This document shows, in pieces, positions 25,710 through 33,476 of a stretch of DNA of 33,476 bases (its first letter is position 1; each line of letters starts with the position of its first letter). The translations under genes were made by a program, and so were the position numbers. Location: assembly GCA_027293165.1 (NCBI GenBank), contig JAPUGB010000247.1, forward strand, positions 1 to 33,476, read 5' to 3'. Under the pieces are notes generated by a model. It saw nothing but the letters and a program-made list of their open reading frames with translations. It was not told where the DNA came from and made no database searches. This DNA comes from Gammaproteobacteria bacterium. Lineage in GTDB: Bacteria; Pseudomonadota; Gammaproteobacteria; Steroidobacterales; GCA-2729495.

Positions 25710-26456
25710 TCAGATTCCCTTGCGCAGCCGGCGCTTTAGCGTGGTCACATGTCTGCGACTGACCGGGAGCGGGTCGGGGCAGTCCTTGATTCGAACCGAG
25801 TGAGTAGCCCCTTCATCCTTTTCGAGGCGATCGAGATACTGGATTGCTACCAGCGCATTGCGGTGAATGCGGAGGAAGCGATCCGCAAACTCGATTTCCA
25901 GATCCTTCAGTGATTCATCGATAAGGTCGTCGCCATCGAGGTGACAGACTTTCACGTATTTCTGATCGGCTTGGAAGTAGCGTATTCGGTCGACCGGGAT
26001 CAATCGCAGCTGCTCACCGCAGCGGGCGCATATATGGGTTCTGGATTGCGCTATACCGTCGCGTTGCGCCAGCGCTGAAAGCTGCGGCAGGGTCAAGCGG
26101 GCTGCGAGTTTTAGGGCTCGTTCAAGGCGCTCCCTGCGCACCGGCTTGAGAAGATAGCCGATCGCCTGGGCATCGAATGCGTCGACTGCGTATTCGTCAT
26201 AGGCGGTGGTGAAAATAACTGCCGGCGTTTTATCCAGTGTCCCCAGGTGTCGTGCCGTCTCGATACCATCCATATTTGGCATTCGTATGTCGAGCAATAC
26301 GACGTCCGGCTGAATGCGGTTGCAGATATCGATGACCTCGTGACCGTTTTGCGCTTCAGCCACCGCCTGCCAACCGTCGATCTCCTCCAACAGTTGTCGC
26401 AGTCGCGAACGTGCCGGTTGCTCGTCGTCAGCAATTAGTAATTTCAGTGAATTCAC
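25710..26456 (-). CDS. algR: LytTR response regulator (AlgR-like)
   Basis: 248 residues: a receiver domain (acidic pair D10-D11, phospho-acceptor D56 in LLDIRMP, K104 in LLKPV) and a C-terminal LytTR DNA-binding domain (LRLIPVDRIRYFQADQKYVKV, FLRIHRNALVA, VSRRHV). The QADQKYVKV segment and the gene order match AlgR of Pseudomonas, which controls type IV pili and exopolysaccharide there; target genes in this organism are unknown. A CARC motif (C143, C146) at the junction of the domains is unlike the AlgR I remember. The start is GTG 26456 with GGGAG seven bases upstream. It lies 16 bases after algZ. Confidence 0.9.
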   Translation of the reverse strand: MNSLKLLIADDEQPARSRLRQLLEEIDGWQAVAEAQNGHEVIDICNRIQPDVVLLDIRMPNMDGIETARHLGTLDKTPAVIFTTAYDEYAVDAFDAQAIGYLLKPVRRERLERALKLAARLTLPQLSALAQRDGIAQSRTHICARCGEQLRLIPVDRIRYFQADQKYVKVCHLDGDDLIDESLKDLEIEFADRFLRIHRNALVAIQYLDRLEKDEGATHSVRIKDCPDPLPVSRRHVTTLKRRLRKGI

Positions 26457-26472
26457 AGACGCACTCCCGCCG

Positions 26473-27546
26473 TCATGCCGCGAAAGGAAAGCTCAGGCAG
26501 ACCTGGTAACTTTCCGGGTCCTCGACGACTTCCAGGCTAGCGCGTTTACCAAACGCCAGCTCGAGGCGCTGGCGGATATTGTTCAAAGCGATTCGATTGC
26601 CTGCGTGACCGGCCTGATTCGCGCTCTGCGGCCGAGGATTGCTAACGGTGATGCTGATCATGTCTCCCCGGCGCCGTCCGGAGATCTTAACCACACCCCC
26701 TGACGGGTCGGGCTCGATGCCGTGATAGATTGCGTTTTCCAGCAGCGGCTGAATCGTCAATCCGGGTATCATCGCGCGCATCGGGATTTCATCGACGAAC
26801 CATTCAACAGCCAGCCGATCGCCCAAGCGGTGTTGCTCCATGCGCTGATAGATTCTTGCTACCTCGAGTTCCTGCTTCAGGCTGATTGGCTGTCCGGGTT
26901 CGCCGAGCGAGGCCCGGAATAGATCGGCCAAATCCTCCACCGCCTGTTCAGCAGCCTCTGGATTGGTTCCGATGAGCGCAGCGATGGTATTCATGCTGTT
27001 AAACAGAAAGTGTGGGCGAATGCGAGCCTGCAGCGCGTGGAAACGCGATTCGGCCTCGCGTTCGACGTTGCGTTTCCATTCGTGGGATATATAGAAGTAA
27101 CGCAGTGCCAGTGCGGTCACTATGCTGCCAATGGCGAGGTTCCGGAGCAGGAAGCCCCAGTGCTGCGGTGGAAACCAACTGCCTGTGCCACCCGTCGCGG
27201 TATTCCCATAAAGAAAACCCAGCCAATACACGAATTCGGAAACCAGCGCCACGTTTAGCACGACCAAAAGCAGCGTTATAGCGCTGGCTTTGTATACGCT
27301 GCATTCGGATAGCGCCGGTCGGGCTACCGATAGCACCGCAGCCGCGGTAAGAGCCATCCATAACATCAGCAGCGATGTTTTGGCCAGGTCGGGAAAAAAC
27401 TCTGGCCAGGGCACTGCCCGTGCCAGCGACAGAATTATGGCAACGATTTCGGCGATCAGCACGATCGCGAGGACCGCGCTAGACGCGCCGAAATCCGGCA
27501 GATAGAAATTGTCGGAGGGTTTGGCCTTGTCAGTATTAGTGCTCAT
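26473..27546 (-). CDS. algZ: LytS/AlgZ-type sensor histidine kinase
   Basis: 357 residues from ATG 27546. About four N-terminal membrane helices (residues 20-155) precede a His_kinase domain with ARIRPHFLFNSMN (phospho-acceptor H179) and the ATP-binding N box LLENAIYHGIEP. The usual DNG box reads SNPRP, as in Pseudomonas AlgZ (FimS), which is atypical among kinases. It pairs with the AlgR-like regulator directly downstream. The signal is unknown; there is no large extracytoplasmic domain, so sensing probably happens within the membrane. Confidence 0.88.
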   Translation of the reverse strand: MSTNTDKAKPSDNFYLPDFGASSAVLAIVLIAEIVAIILSLARAVPWPEFFPDLAKTSLLMLWMALTAAAVLSVARPALSECSVYKASAITLLLVVLNVALVSEFVYWLGFLYGNTATGGTGSWFPPQHWGFLLRNLAIGSIVTALALRYFYISHEWKRNVEREAESRFHALQARIRPHFLFNSMNTIAALIGTNPEAAEQAVEDLADLFRASLGEPGQPISLKQELEVARIYQRMEQHRLGDRLAVEWFVDEIPMRAMIPGLTIQPLLENAIYHGIEPDPSGGVVKISGRRRGDMISITVSNPRPQSANQAGHAGNRIALNNIRQRLELAFGKRASLEVVEDPESYQVCLSFPFAA

Positions 27547-27559
27547 TGGCGGCCACGAA

Positions 27560-28021
27560 TCAGCCGCTGCACCACTCGTCGACTTGTCGGCGAGCGTCAA
27601 CACGCGCCTGCGTCAGTTCCTTGTCATTCAGGTAATCCCGCTCGCCGTTGGGCAAATCACGATACAGGCGCCTAGCAGTCGCATATTGCTCTGCCTGGTC
27701 TTTCGCCATGTCACAGTTGGCTCGGCGGTCGGCGGCGACCTTCCCGGCTTCTTCTGTCAGCATCGCCTGCTCCTCCGCTGCAGATTTGCGGTCATCGGCA
27801 GCAGCGGCATATCGCTCTTGGTTGGCGGCGACCTGCTTCGTCACCTCGGCTCTGTTTGTCGGTTGCACCCTGAGTTCGATTTCCTCGTCTGCGAACTTGG
27901 GACGATCCGAATACGAGACCTTGCCGGTATCGTCGTCTACCGAACGGTAGATGGTCTGGGCCATGGTGGAACCGGCCAGAAGGCTCAGCCCCAGCAGGGT
28001 GGAAATAATTATCGTTTTCAT
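27560..28021 (-). CDS. Exported DUF4124 protein
   Basis: 153 residues with a signal peptide (hydrophobic core IIISTLLGLSLLAG, likely cut after TMA) and an N-terminal DUF4124 module, IYRSVDDDTGKVSYSDRPK, the common shape of this periplasmic family. The rest is a charged, Ala/Glu-rich helix, probably coiled coil, with two cysteines (in RRANCDM and DEWCSG) that could form a disulfide. Function unknown. It lies 13 bases upstream of algZ on the same strand and may be co-transcribed. Confidence 0.85.
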   Translation of the reverse strand: MKTIIISTLLGLSLLAGSTMAQTIYRSVDDDTGKVSYSDRPKFADEEIELRVQPTNRAEVTKQVAANQERYAAAADDRKSAAEEQAMLTEEAGKVAADRRANCDMAKDQAEQYATARRLYRDLPNGERDYLNDKELTQARVDARRQVDEWCSG

Positions 28022-28338
28022 GGTTTCTGTCCCTAGGCCACAGGTCCTTCAACAGGGCCTCGCCGGCAATCCGTTTGGCGTCCTGATCGGCGCGAGTATC
28101 CCCCGGCAGGCGGTGGGCAGTCGTTGACGGGAGTCACGAATGGGCGGTTCGCGGCGGGGGGCAGACTTGGCCCCAAAATCGGCTAAATAGCGCCTAAATA
28201 GCGCGATTATGTCGCCAAATGCTTCGATCGTCTGGGTTGGCGTCGAATTTCGCGGACTCGGGCCGAATTCGGGCCCGCAAACCCGCCAAAATCCTTGCTA
28301 CGGCGGTATCGACGCGCAACGGGGAGACCGGACCCGGC
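28022..28338. other. 317-base intergenic region upstream of the DUF4124 gene
   Basis: No gene seen. It lies between the amtB stop and the DUF4124 start (both minus) and should contain the promoter of the DUF4124-algZ-algR transcript and the end of the amtB transcript. The only clear structure is a perfect tandem repeat at 28183-28204 and a short CCGAATTCGG palindrome near 28263. I could not find a convincing terminator. Confidence 0.5.
28183..28204. repeat. Tandem repeat, 2 x CTAAATAGCGC
   Basis: Two perfect, adjacent 11-base copies. The 11-base spacing puts both on the same DNA face, so an activator or repressor pair site for the downstream minus-strand genes is conceivable. Confidence 0.55.
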
Positions 28339-29628
28339 TCAGAGGTTGTAACCGCTTTCCTGGTGCAGGGCGATATCCAGGCCCTCGGATTCGTCCTCTT
28401 CGCTGACCCGCAAGCCGATCAAAGCGCCAACGGTCCTGAGGATAATCCAGCTGACGGCGCCGGTGTAGGCGATCGTTACGACAATACCGATGGCCTGCAA
28501 CCTGACCTGATTGCCTATACTGCCGTCGATGCCGGCGCCTCCGAAAGTTGCGGCAGAAAATACGCCGGTTAGCAGTGCGCCAATAATTCCGCCAACCGCG
28601 TGAACGCCAAACACATCCAGCGAATCGTCGTAGCCCAGCAGGTTTTTCAGTTTGGTGGCCGCAAAATAGCTGGCAACGCCTGCGGCGATGCCAATGACGA
28701 TCGCGCCCATGGGGCCGACCGAGCCCGAGGCTGGGGTGATCGCGACCAGCCCAGCAACGGCCCCGCTGGCGATGCCCAGGACACTGGGTTTGCCGTGGAG
28801 TAGCCATTCGCTGAACATCCAGCCGAGCGCCGCAGCGGCTGTCGCGACCTGTGTGACGGCCATGGCCATGCCGGCAACGCCGTCGGCCGCAAGTTCTGAA
28901 CCGGCATTGAAACCGAACCAGCCGACCCAGAGCATGCCGGCTCCGACGATGGTATAGCCGAGATTATTGGGTGGCATCGCGACGCGCTGATAACCGGCAC
29001 GTCGGCCGATCATTAGACTCGCCACCAGGCCAGCGATCCCGGCATTGATGTGCACGACGGTCCCGCCAGCAAAATCAATAACGCCGAGTTCACCCAGCCA
29101 GCCGCCGTCGCCCCAGACCCAGTGGCAAATCGGGGCGTAAACGAGTGTGAACCAGAGCCCGGTAAACCACAGCATTGCGGAGAATTTCATGCGCTCAGCA
29201 AAAGCACCGACGATCAACGCTGGCGTGATGATTGCGAACGTCATCTGAAATGTCATGAATACAGTCTCCGGGATCGTGCCGCTCAGAGCCTCGACGCTAA
29301 CTCCTCTCAAAAAGAGCTTGTCGAGCCCGCCCCAAAACGCGCCCTCGCCGCCAAAGGCGATGCTGTAACCGTAGAGTGCCCACAGGATCGATATCAGCCC
29401 GGTAATCGCGAAACACTGCATCAGCACCGACAAGACGTTTTTGCTGCGTACCATGCCGGCATAGAAAAGGGACAAGCCCGGGATCGTCATGAACAGCACC
29501 AGCGCGGTGGCTGTCAGCATCCAGGCTGTATCGCCCGCACTGAGTTCGTCCGCGTACGCGTTGCTCGTCATCAGTACCAGGCCGACTGGGATGAACCGGC
29601 ATAGTCCGCCGCTGCGAGTTGACTCCAT
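28339..29628 (-). CDS. amtB: Ammonium transporter
   Basis: Trimeric inner-membrane ammonium channel of the Amt/Rh family, 429 residues. An N-terminal signal sequence ends near NAYADE, then eleven membrane helices follow. The pore histidines are in VVHINAGIAG and FGVHAVGGIIG, the Phe gate region in GAFAERMKFSA, and WVWGDGGWL lines the entrance. I chose ATG 29628, preceded by GAGGA; an ATG 15 bases upstream (29643) is the alternative. It is the third gene of a porin-glnK-amtB unit, 42 bases after glnK; GlnK presumably blocks the channel when nitrogen is plentiful. Confidence 0.96.
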   Translation of the reverse strand: MESTRSGGLCRFIPVGLVLMTSNAYADELSAGDTAWMLTATALVLFMTIPGLSLFYAGMVRSKNVLSVLMQCFAITGLISILWALYGYSIAFGGEGAFWGGLDKLFLRGVSVEALSGTIPETVFMTFQMTFAIITPALIVGAFAERMKFSAMLWFTGLWFTLVYAPICHWVWGDGGWLGELGVIDFAGGTVVHINAGIAGLVASLMIGRRAGYQRVAMPPNNLGYTIVGAGMLWVGWFGFNAGSELAADGVAGMAMAVTQVATAAAALGWMFSEWLLHGKPSVLGIASGAVAGLVAITPASGSVGPMGAIVIGIAAGVASYFAATKLKNLLGYDDSLDVFGVHAVGGIIGALLTGVFSAATFGGAGIDGSIGNQVRLQAIGIVVTIAYTGAVSWIILRTVGALIGLRVSEEDESEGLDIALHQESGYNL

Positions 29629-29670
29629 TATGGTTTTCCTCATATCTAGTCCGTGGCCGGATGGCATAGC

Positions 29671-30021
<351 letters not shown>

Positions 30022-30690
30022 TCACTCGGTTGCGCTAGACGCTCTTCCGATGTTGGATAACGAAAACGATTTACTGACGGTGAGCACGATCGATGTGTCG
30101 CTGCCGGTGCCTGCGCCAAAGAATTCGATCAGGTCGCTGTTGCTGTAGTTGTAGTAGGCATCAAAATCCAGCCCCAGGTACTCGGCTCTGTAGCCTGCCT
30201 TGATGTAGTCGCCATCGAAATCAGCGCCCCAGGCGCCGAGCATTCCATAGAAGCCGTTCTGCTCCAGGGTCACCGCGAAATAGCTGAAATCCTGTTGGGG
30301 GTTGCTGTCGTACTGGCCGAAATTCGCTTCGAGCGACAGGAATTTCCATGAGCCTGACAGGTTTAACTCGGTCGCATTTTCGTCGAAGGCCTCGGTAAAC
30401 GAATAGACCGTGAAACCTATGCCGTAACTGAAATCGTCAACCTGCCCGGTATAACCGCCATAGAAATCCATTTCAGCGCCCGGGTCGACGTTGGCCGCCC
30501 AAACGCCAGTGTAGAAACCGCCTTCATCTTGGCTCCAATCCAGGCCGAGCATCGCCGAAGAGTTGGCCAGCGGTATGCCCCGGAAGATGTAATCACTCAT
30601 CCAGCCGATGTTGCCAGTCACCTCCGCCTGGGCGGTCGCGCCGGCCAACGCTATCGCCAAGGTTGTCAATATCCGCGTAACCCGTTTCAT
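30022..30690 (-). CDS. TorF-family putative outer-membrane porin
   Basis: 222 residues from ATG 30690, with a signal peptide cut near AQA-EV. The mature part alternates aromatic and small residues typical of beta strands and starts NIGWMSDYIFRGIPLANSSAMLGLDW, the signature of the TorF/gcw_chp family. Strands such as GGFYTGVWAANVD and FYGGYTGQVDDFSYGIGFTVYSF follow. The barrel-like end, VLTVSKSF, is followed by 14 extra residues, unusual because outer-membrane barrels tend to end in an aromatic residue. Family function is not established; being first in an operon with glnK and amtB suggests uptake of a nitrogen source. Confidence 0.88.
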   Translation of the reverse strand: MKRVTRILTTLAIALAGATAQAEVTGNIGWMSDYIFRGIPLANSSAMLGLDWSQDEGGFYTGVWAANVDPGAEMDFYGGYTGQVDDFSYGIGFTVYSFTEAFDENATELNLSGSWKFLSLEANFGQYDSNPQQDFSYFAVTLEQNGFYGMLGAWGADFDGDYIKAGYRAEYLGLDFDAYYNYSNSDLIEFFGAGTGSDTSIVLTVSKSFSLSNIGRASSATE

Positions 30691-30760
30691 GATGATTTGC
30701 ACCCTTATTGGTTGTTTGCCGCACGCTCCCTGCATGCGACTATTCCGCTACCCCCTGTGA

Positions 30761-30780
30761 TAAAGCAGGTTCTGTGCCAA
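30761..30780 (-). promoter_or_regulatory. Sigma-54 promoter of the porin-glnK-amtB operon
   Basis: On the minus strand TTGGCACAGAACCTGCT has the invariant GG and GC separated by ten bases (-24/-12) and matches nearly the whole sigma-54 consensus. Transcription would start near 30753, about 60 bases before the porin ATG. A GG-N10-GC site ahead of glnK-amtB fits known nitrogen control by NtrC. Confidence 0.75.
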
Positions 30781-30826
30781 AATATGGAAACCATCGGATT
30801 TCAATGGCTTAGAGATAGTTGGCTCA

Positions 30827-30843
30827 CCGACAGCTGCTGTCGG
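30827..30843. promoter_or_regulatory. Candidate activator site: 17-bp palindrome
   Basis: CCGACAGCTGCTGTCGG is an 8-1-8 perfect inverted repeat, 47 bases upstream of the sigma-54 -24 box. GCACC (30845-30849) and GGTGCA (30874-30879) just beyond resemble halves of an NtrC site, but their spacing is not the standard one. It could serve the sigma-54 operon or the divergent ubiK. Confidence 0.4.
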
Positions 30844-30955
30844 CGCACCAAATCGGGGCGGTGAATCCGGCCCGGTGCATTGAAGTAGGGCGCAGCTCAG
30901 GTCGTGGCCGGTTCAATCGGGGTAACCGGGAATGTTTTGAGAAAACGGAGAGGTC

Positions 30956-31210
30956 GTGGACAAACAATTCATTGATGATCTGGCTAATCGCTTGGCCAAC
31001 GCTGTACCGCCCGGCATGAGAAGTCTGCAGGATGATCTGAAACGCAACTTTAGTGGCTTGCTTCAGTCTGGTTTTGCAAAGCTGGACCTGGTGACTCGCG
31101 AAGAATTTGACGTCCAGGCCCGGGTGTTGGAGCGTACCCGGCAGAAACTGACCGCGCTCGAGCAAGAACTGCAGTCACTGCAGCAGCAAGTTAAAGTTAA
31201 ACCGGACTGA
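30956..31210 (+). CDS. ubiK: Ubiquinone biosynthesis accessory factor UbiK
   Basis: 84-residue coiled-coil protein of the YqiC/BMFP family that forms a complex with UbiJ for ubiquinone synthesis under air. FIDDLANRLANAVP, NFSGLLQSGFAKLDLVTREEFDVQ and a C-terminal heptad region (LERTRQKLTALEQELQSLQQQ) are characteristic. The start is GTG 30956, closely preceded by GGAGAGG. It lies upstream of comM and next to amtB/glnK, the same neighbourhood as in Pseudomonas. Confidence 0.93.
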   Translation: MDKQFIDDLANRLANAVPPGMRSLQDDLKRNFSGLLQSGFAKLDLVTREEFDVQARVLERTRQKLTALEQELQSLQQQVKVKPD

Positions 31211-31242
31211 CTCACAACAGGGCGTTGGTTGTCGTCGCGGCG

Positions 31243-32766
31243 ATGCAACTCGCCACCGTTTATACCCGCGCACAGGTCGCACTTGAAGCTCCCCAGGTTA
31301 CCGTCGAGGTCCACCTCGCGGCCGGGCTGCCCGGCCTGTCTATAGTTGGGCTGGCCGAAACCGCAGTTAAAGAGAGCAAAGACAGGGTGCGCGCGGCCAT
31401 TACCAATGCCGGTCTTAAGGTTCCCGATCGTCGGATCGTCGTCAGCCTTGCACCGGCCGACTTGCCAAAAAGCGGCGGCCGGTTCGACCTGGCTATTGCG
31501 ATCGGGATCCTGGCCGCATCCGGGCAAGTTTCTGTGGACGAGCTGAGCGGATACGAGTTTCTCGGGGAGCTGTCGCTGTCCGGCGAGCTGCGCGGGGTTC
31601 CAGCCCTGCTGCCAACGTTGATGCAAACCGTGCACAGCGGACGACTGGTGGTTGTTCCGCGTGCGAGTGCCGGGGAAGCGAGCCTGTTGAACTCCGACCG
31701 AGTGAAAATGGCCGCGCATTTGCTCGACGTCGTGCGGCACTTGCAGGGGTTGGGCGAACTGAATGCAGTCCCATCAAATACCGCCAACCCTGAACCGCGG
31801 GCGGCCCGCGACCTCGCCGAAGTGCAGGGGCAACATCTGGCAAAGCGTGCGCTTGAAATCGCCGCGGCCGGCAATCACAACTTGCTGTTGATCGGTCCGC
31901 CCGGCACCGGCAAGAGCATGCTGGCGCGCCGGCTCCCAGGCTTATTGGCGCCGATGACTCACGACCAGGCGCTGGTCTCAGCGGCGCTGCATTCGCTTTC
32001 GGCTACTGGCAAACCACTGCGGTGGAGGGAGCGGCCCTTCCGTGCGCCGCATCACACCGCATCTGCCGTCGCGTTGGTTGGCGGTACGGCGCTGCCGCGT
32101 CCCGGCGAGATTTCGCTGGCCCACGGCGGCGTATTGTTTCTCGACGAGTTACCGGAATTTGACCGGCGCGTGCTGGAGGCTCTGCGAGAACCGCTTGAGA
32201 CCGGTAGGATCAACATTGCGCGCGCCGGTCGCAGCGCTGAGTTTCCGGCCCGGTTTCAACTGGTGGCCGCGATGAATCCGTGCCCTTGCGGTTTTTTTGG
32301 CGATCCGCAACGGGCCTGTCGCTGCAGCCCGGAGCAGGTGCGTCGTTATCAGTCCAGAATCTCGGGTCCGTTCCTGGATCGGTTAGACATAGTGGTGGAA
32401 TTGACACGCTCCGCCATGCATTGGACTCCCGCCCCACAAGTTGCTGGTGATTCGAGCGATACCGTCAGGCAGCGTGTCATTTCGGCAATCGGATGGCAGC
32501 ACGATCGATGCAATAAAACGAATTCGGCATTGGTAGCCGGCGAACTTCGTCGTTACTGTATGCCAGACGCCAGCGGCCAACGTTTGCTGTCGCGGGCAGC
32601 AGACAAGCTCGCAATGTCGGCGCGCGCCTGCGACAGCGTTTTGCGTGTGGCCCGCACCATTGCTGATCTGGCCGAGCAAGTCTCCGTCGGCGCGGCGCAC
32701 GTCTCCGAAGCCCTGGCACTCCGAAAAGATCTGGGTCGATCAGCCGAGCACTTGCGAATCGGTTGA
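31243..32766 (+). CDS. comM: ComM (YifB) Mg-chelatase-like AAA+ helicase
   Basis: 507 residues from ATG 31243 (E. coli 506); a TTG 18 bases upstream is rejected by comparison. ComM is a hexameric helicase that promotes branch migration during natural transformation, and is found also in species not known to be competent. The N-terminal Lon-like domain shows VHLAAGLPGLSIVGL and SLAPADLPKSGGRFDLAIAIGIL. The AAA+ core has Walker A GPPGTGKS and Walker B VLFLDELPEF, then the family's cysteine-rich NPCPCGFFGDPQRACRCS. The gene is 32 bases after ubiK and converges on the cytochrome gene with an 8-base gap. Confidence 0.96.
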   Translation: MQLATVYTRAQVALEAPQVTVEVHLAAGLPGLSIVGLAETAVKESKDRVRAAITNAGLKVPDRRIVVSLAPADLPKSGGRFDLAIAIGILAASGQVSVDELSGYEFLGELSLSGELRGVPALLPTLMQTVHSGRLVVVPRASAGEASLLNSDRVKMAAHLLDVVRHLQGLGELNAVPSNTANPEPRAARDLAEVQGQHLAKRALEIAAAGNHNLLLIGPPGTGKSMLARRLPGLLAPMTHDQALVSAALHSLSATGKPLRWRERPFRAPHHTASAVALVGGTALPRPGEISLAHGGVLFLDELPEFDRRVLEALREPLETGRINIARAGRSAEFPARFQLVAAMNPCPCGFFGDPQRACRCSPEQVRRYQSRISGPFLDRLDIVVELTRSAMHWTPAPQVAGDSSDTVRQRVISAIGWQHDRCNKTNSALVAGELRRYCMPDASGQRLLSRAADKLAMSARACDSVLRVARTIADLAEQVSVGAAHVSEALALRKDLGRSAEHLRIG

Positions 32767-32774
32767 AGGAGTGC

Positions 32775-33284
32775 CTACTGCGATTGCCGGACGATATATT
32801 CGACCGCCGCGATTATTTCCTCGTCCGACAGATCCACGCGACCTCCCTTGGGCGGCATGTAGCCGGTGTCTCCTTGCAAACCTTGCAGTGCATGCTCGTT
32901 GAGAAGTATTGAGCCTTGAGCGATGCGCGGTTGCCAGGCTGCCACGTCACCGGTCGCCGGTGCACCCCCTATGCCCGGTCCGTGGCACGCGATACAGGCG
33001 ATGTTGTAAACCTGTGGTCCGGACATCACCTCAGCTGCGGGTTCGGCTGTCGCGACCTTAACCGCAACATCTTCTTCCAGGGATTGCCCAGTTACCGCAA
33101 CCCGGCCGAATGGCCGAATGTTCTCAAGCACGGCGGCCTGATATTCCGGATCATTGCGGCTGGCGCTATTTCGGTTGAGCTCGCCGACAACGCCGAGCAG
33201 GGTAAAAAGTCCCGCGGCAATACCAATTGCAGCTACCGTAATAACCGTGGACCAATGAACAGACCTCTGATTTGGATCTCCCAA
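32775..33284 (-). CDS. Membrane-anchored cytochrome c5-type protein
   Basis: 169 residues: one N-terminal membrane anchor (about residues 12-35), a linker, then a small class I c-type haem domain. It has CIACH (C97, C100, H101) and the methionine ligand in GYMPPKGG (M143), a pattern typical of cytochrome c5. It should face the periplasm and carry single electrons, e.g. to a terminal oxidase; partners are not encoded here. The start is TTG 33284: no ATG or GTG exists in frame downstream before the anchor, and an in-frame stop lies two codons upstream. AAGGAG lies about 11 bases upstream. Confidence 0.9.
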   Translation of the reverse strand: MGDPNQRSVHWSTVITVAAIGIAAGLFTLLGVVGELNRNSASRNDPEYQAAVLENIRPFGRVAVTGQSLEEDVAVKVATAEPAAEVMSGPQVYNIACIACHGPGIGGAPATGDVAAWQPRIAQGSILLNEHALQGLQGDTGYMPPKGGRVDLSDEEIIAAVEYIVRQSQ

Positions 33285-33345
33285 TTTGCGCTAGACTCCT
33301 TTTTTGATCGAACTGGGCCGCTGCGATCGGGGAAACGGGGGCGAA

Positions 33346-33374
33346 AGTATAAGGGCTAAGCTAGCCGGTATAAA
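33346..33374 (-). promoter_or_regulatory. Candidate promoter of the cytochrome c5 gene
   Basis: On the minus strand TTTATA (33374-33369) and TATACT (33351-33346) are 17 bases apart: 4/6 and 5/6 matches to sigma-70 boxes. The transcript would start near 33339, about 55 bases before the TTG start. Confidence 0.4.
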
Positions 33375-33476
33375 GACGCGTCGTTCCGATGCGTGTACGG
33401 CGAGACGGTTGCTTAATGCTTGCCGGCGAACCATCAGGCGGAGAGCGGGATGAGACATCCATGCTCGCGGCCGCAT
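33375..33476. other. Right edge
   Basis: No complete gene. An ATG at 33450 on the plus strand is preceded by GGAG at six bases and could begin a gene that continues beyond the window, but only nine codons are visible. Confidence 0.25.

Noticed and set aside
29050-29604. Plus-strand open frame (184 codons) opposite amtB
   Set aside because: Shadow of amtB; no membrane or domain signature and no Shine-Dalgarno sequence.
30840-30880. Canonical NtrC enhancer site
   Set aside because: Half sites GCACC and GGTGCA exist, but they are far from the TGCACC-N5-GGTGCA spacing, so only a tentative note is made.
33450-33476. Start of a plus-strand gene at the right edge
   Set aside because: Good Shine-Dalgarno spacing, but only nine codons are visible, too few to call.

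Overview
The window looks like ordinary chromosome from a free-living gammaproteobacterium. GC content is fairly high, genes are densely packed, GTG and TTG starts are frequent, and neighbouring genes often overlap as ATGA or GTGA. Gene order points the same way: dapF-DUF484-xerC-hslVU-ubiE...ubiJ-ubiB, algZ-algR-hemX-hemY, and glnK-amtB beside ubiK and comM are all gammaproteobacterial neighbourhoods. The protein sequences remind me of the Xanthomonadales/Chromatiales-like part of the class; this is an inference, not a placement. I see no tRNA, rRNA, insertion sequence, phage gene, integron or CRISPR array.

Layout. (1) 111-5591: a D-2-hydroxyacid dehydrogenase and a full-length PEP carboxylase family protein (both minus), then, divergently, a 491-residue protein that I read as a degenerate ribonucleotide reductase large chain. 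Both the PEP carboxylase homologue and the reductase-like protein lack residues normally needed for catalysis. (2) 5747-7564: an SLC13/ArsB-like membrane permease with internal TrkA-C domains. (3) 7616-14275: a complete tryptophan operon, trpL-trpE-G-D-C-F-B-A. It is headed by a leader peptide with three consecutive Trp codons and a well-formed terminator/antiterminator pair. (4) 14295-22272, minus strand: dapF, DUF484, xerC, hslV, hslU, ubiE, a GFA-family zinc protein, ubiJ and ubiB, covering lysine/peptidoglycan precursor synthesis, chromosome dimer resolution, a protease and ubiquinone synthesis. (5) 22441-23085: a lone ParA-type ATPase divergent from dapF. (6) 23173-28021, minus: DUF4124 protein, algZ, algR, hemX, hemY; hemC and hemD, which sit between algR and hemX in Pseudomonas, are absent. 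(7) 28339-30690, minus: a TorF-like outer-membrane protein, glnK and amtB behind a good sigma-54 promoter, i.e. a nitrogen-regulated uptake operon. (8) 30956-33284: ubiK and comM (plus), then a membrane-anchored cytochrome c5-type protein (minus).

How they work together: chorismate is turned into tryptophan by one co-transcribed, translationally coupled set with its own attenuator. UbiE, UbiJ, UbiB and UbiK all serve ubiquinone synthesis but lie in two clusters. GlnK and AmtB form a sensor/transporter pair, with the porin probably supplying an outer-membrane route. The least explained part is the divergent pair of apparently catalytically altered enzymes at 1132-5591.
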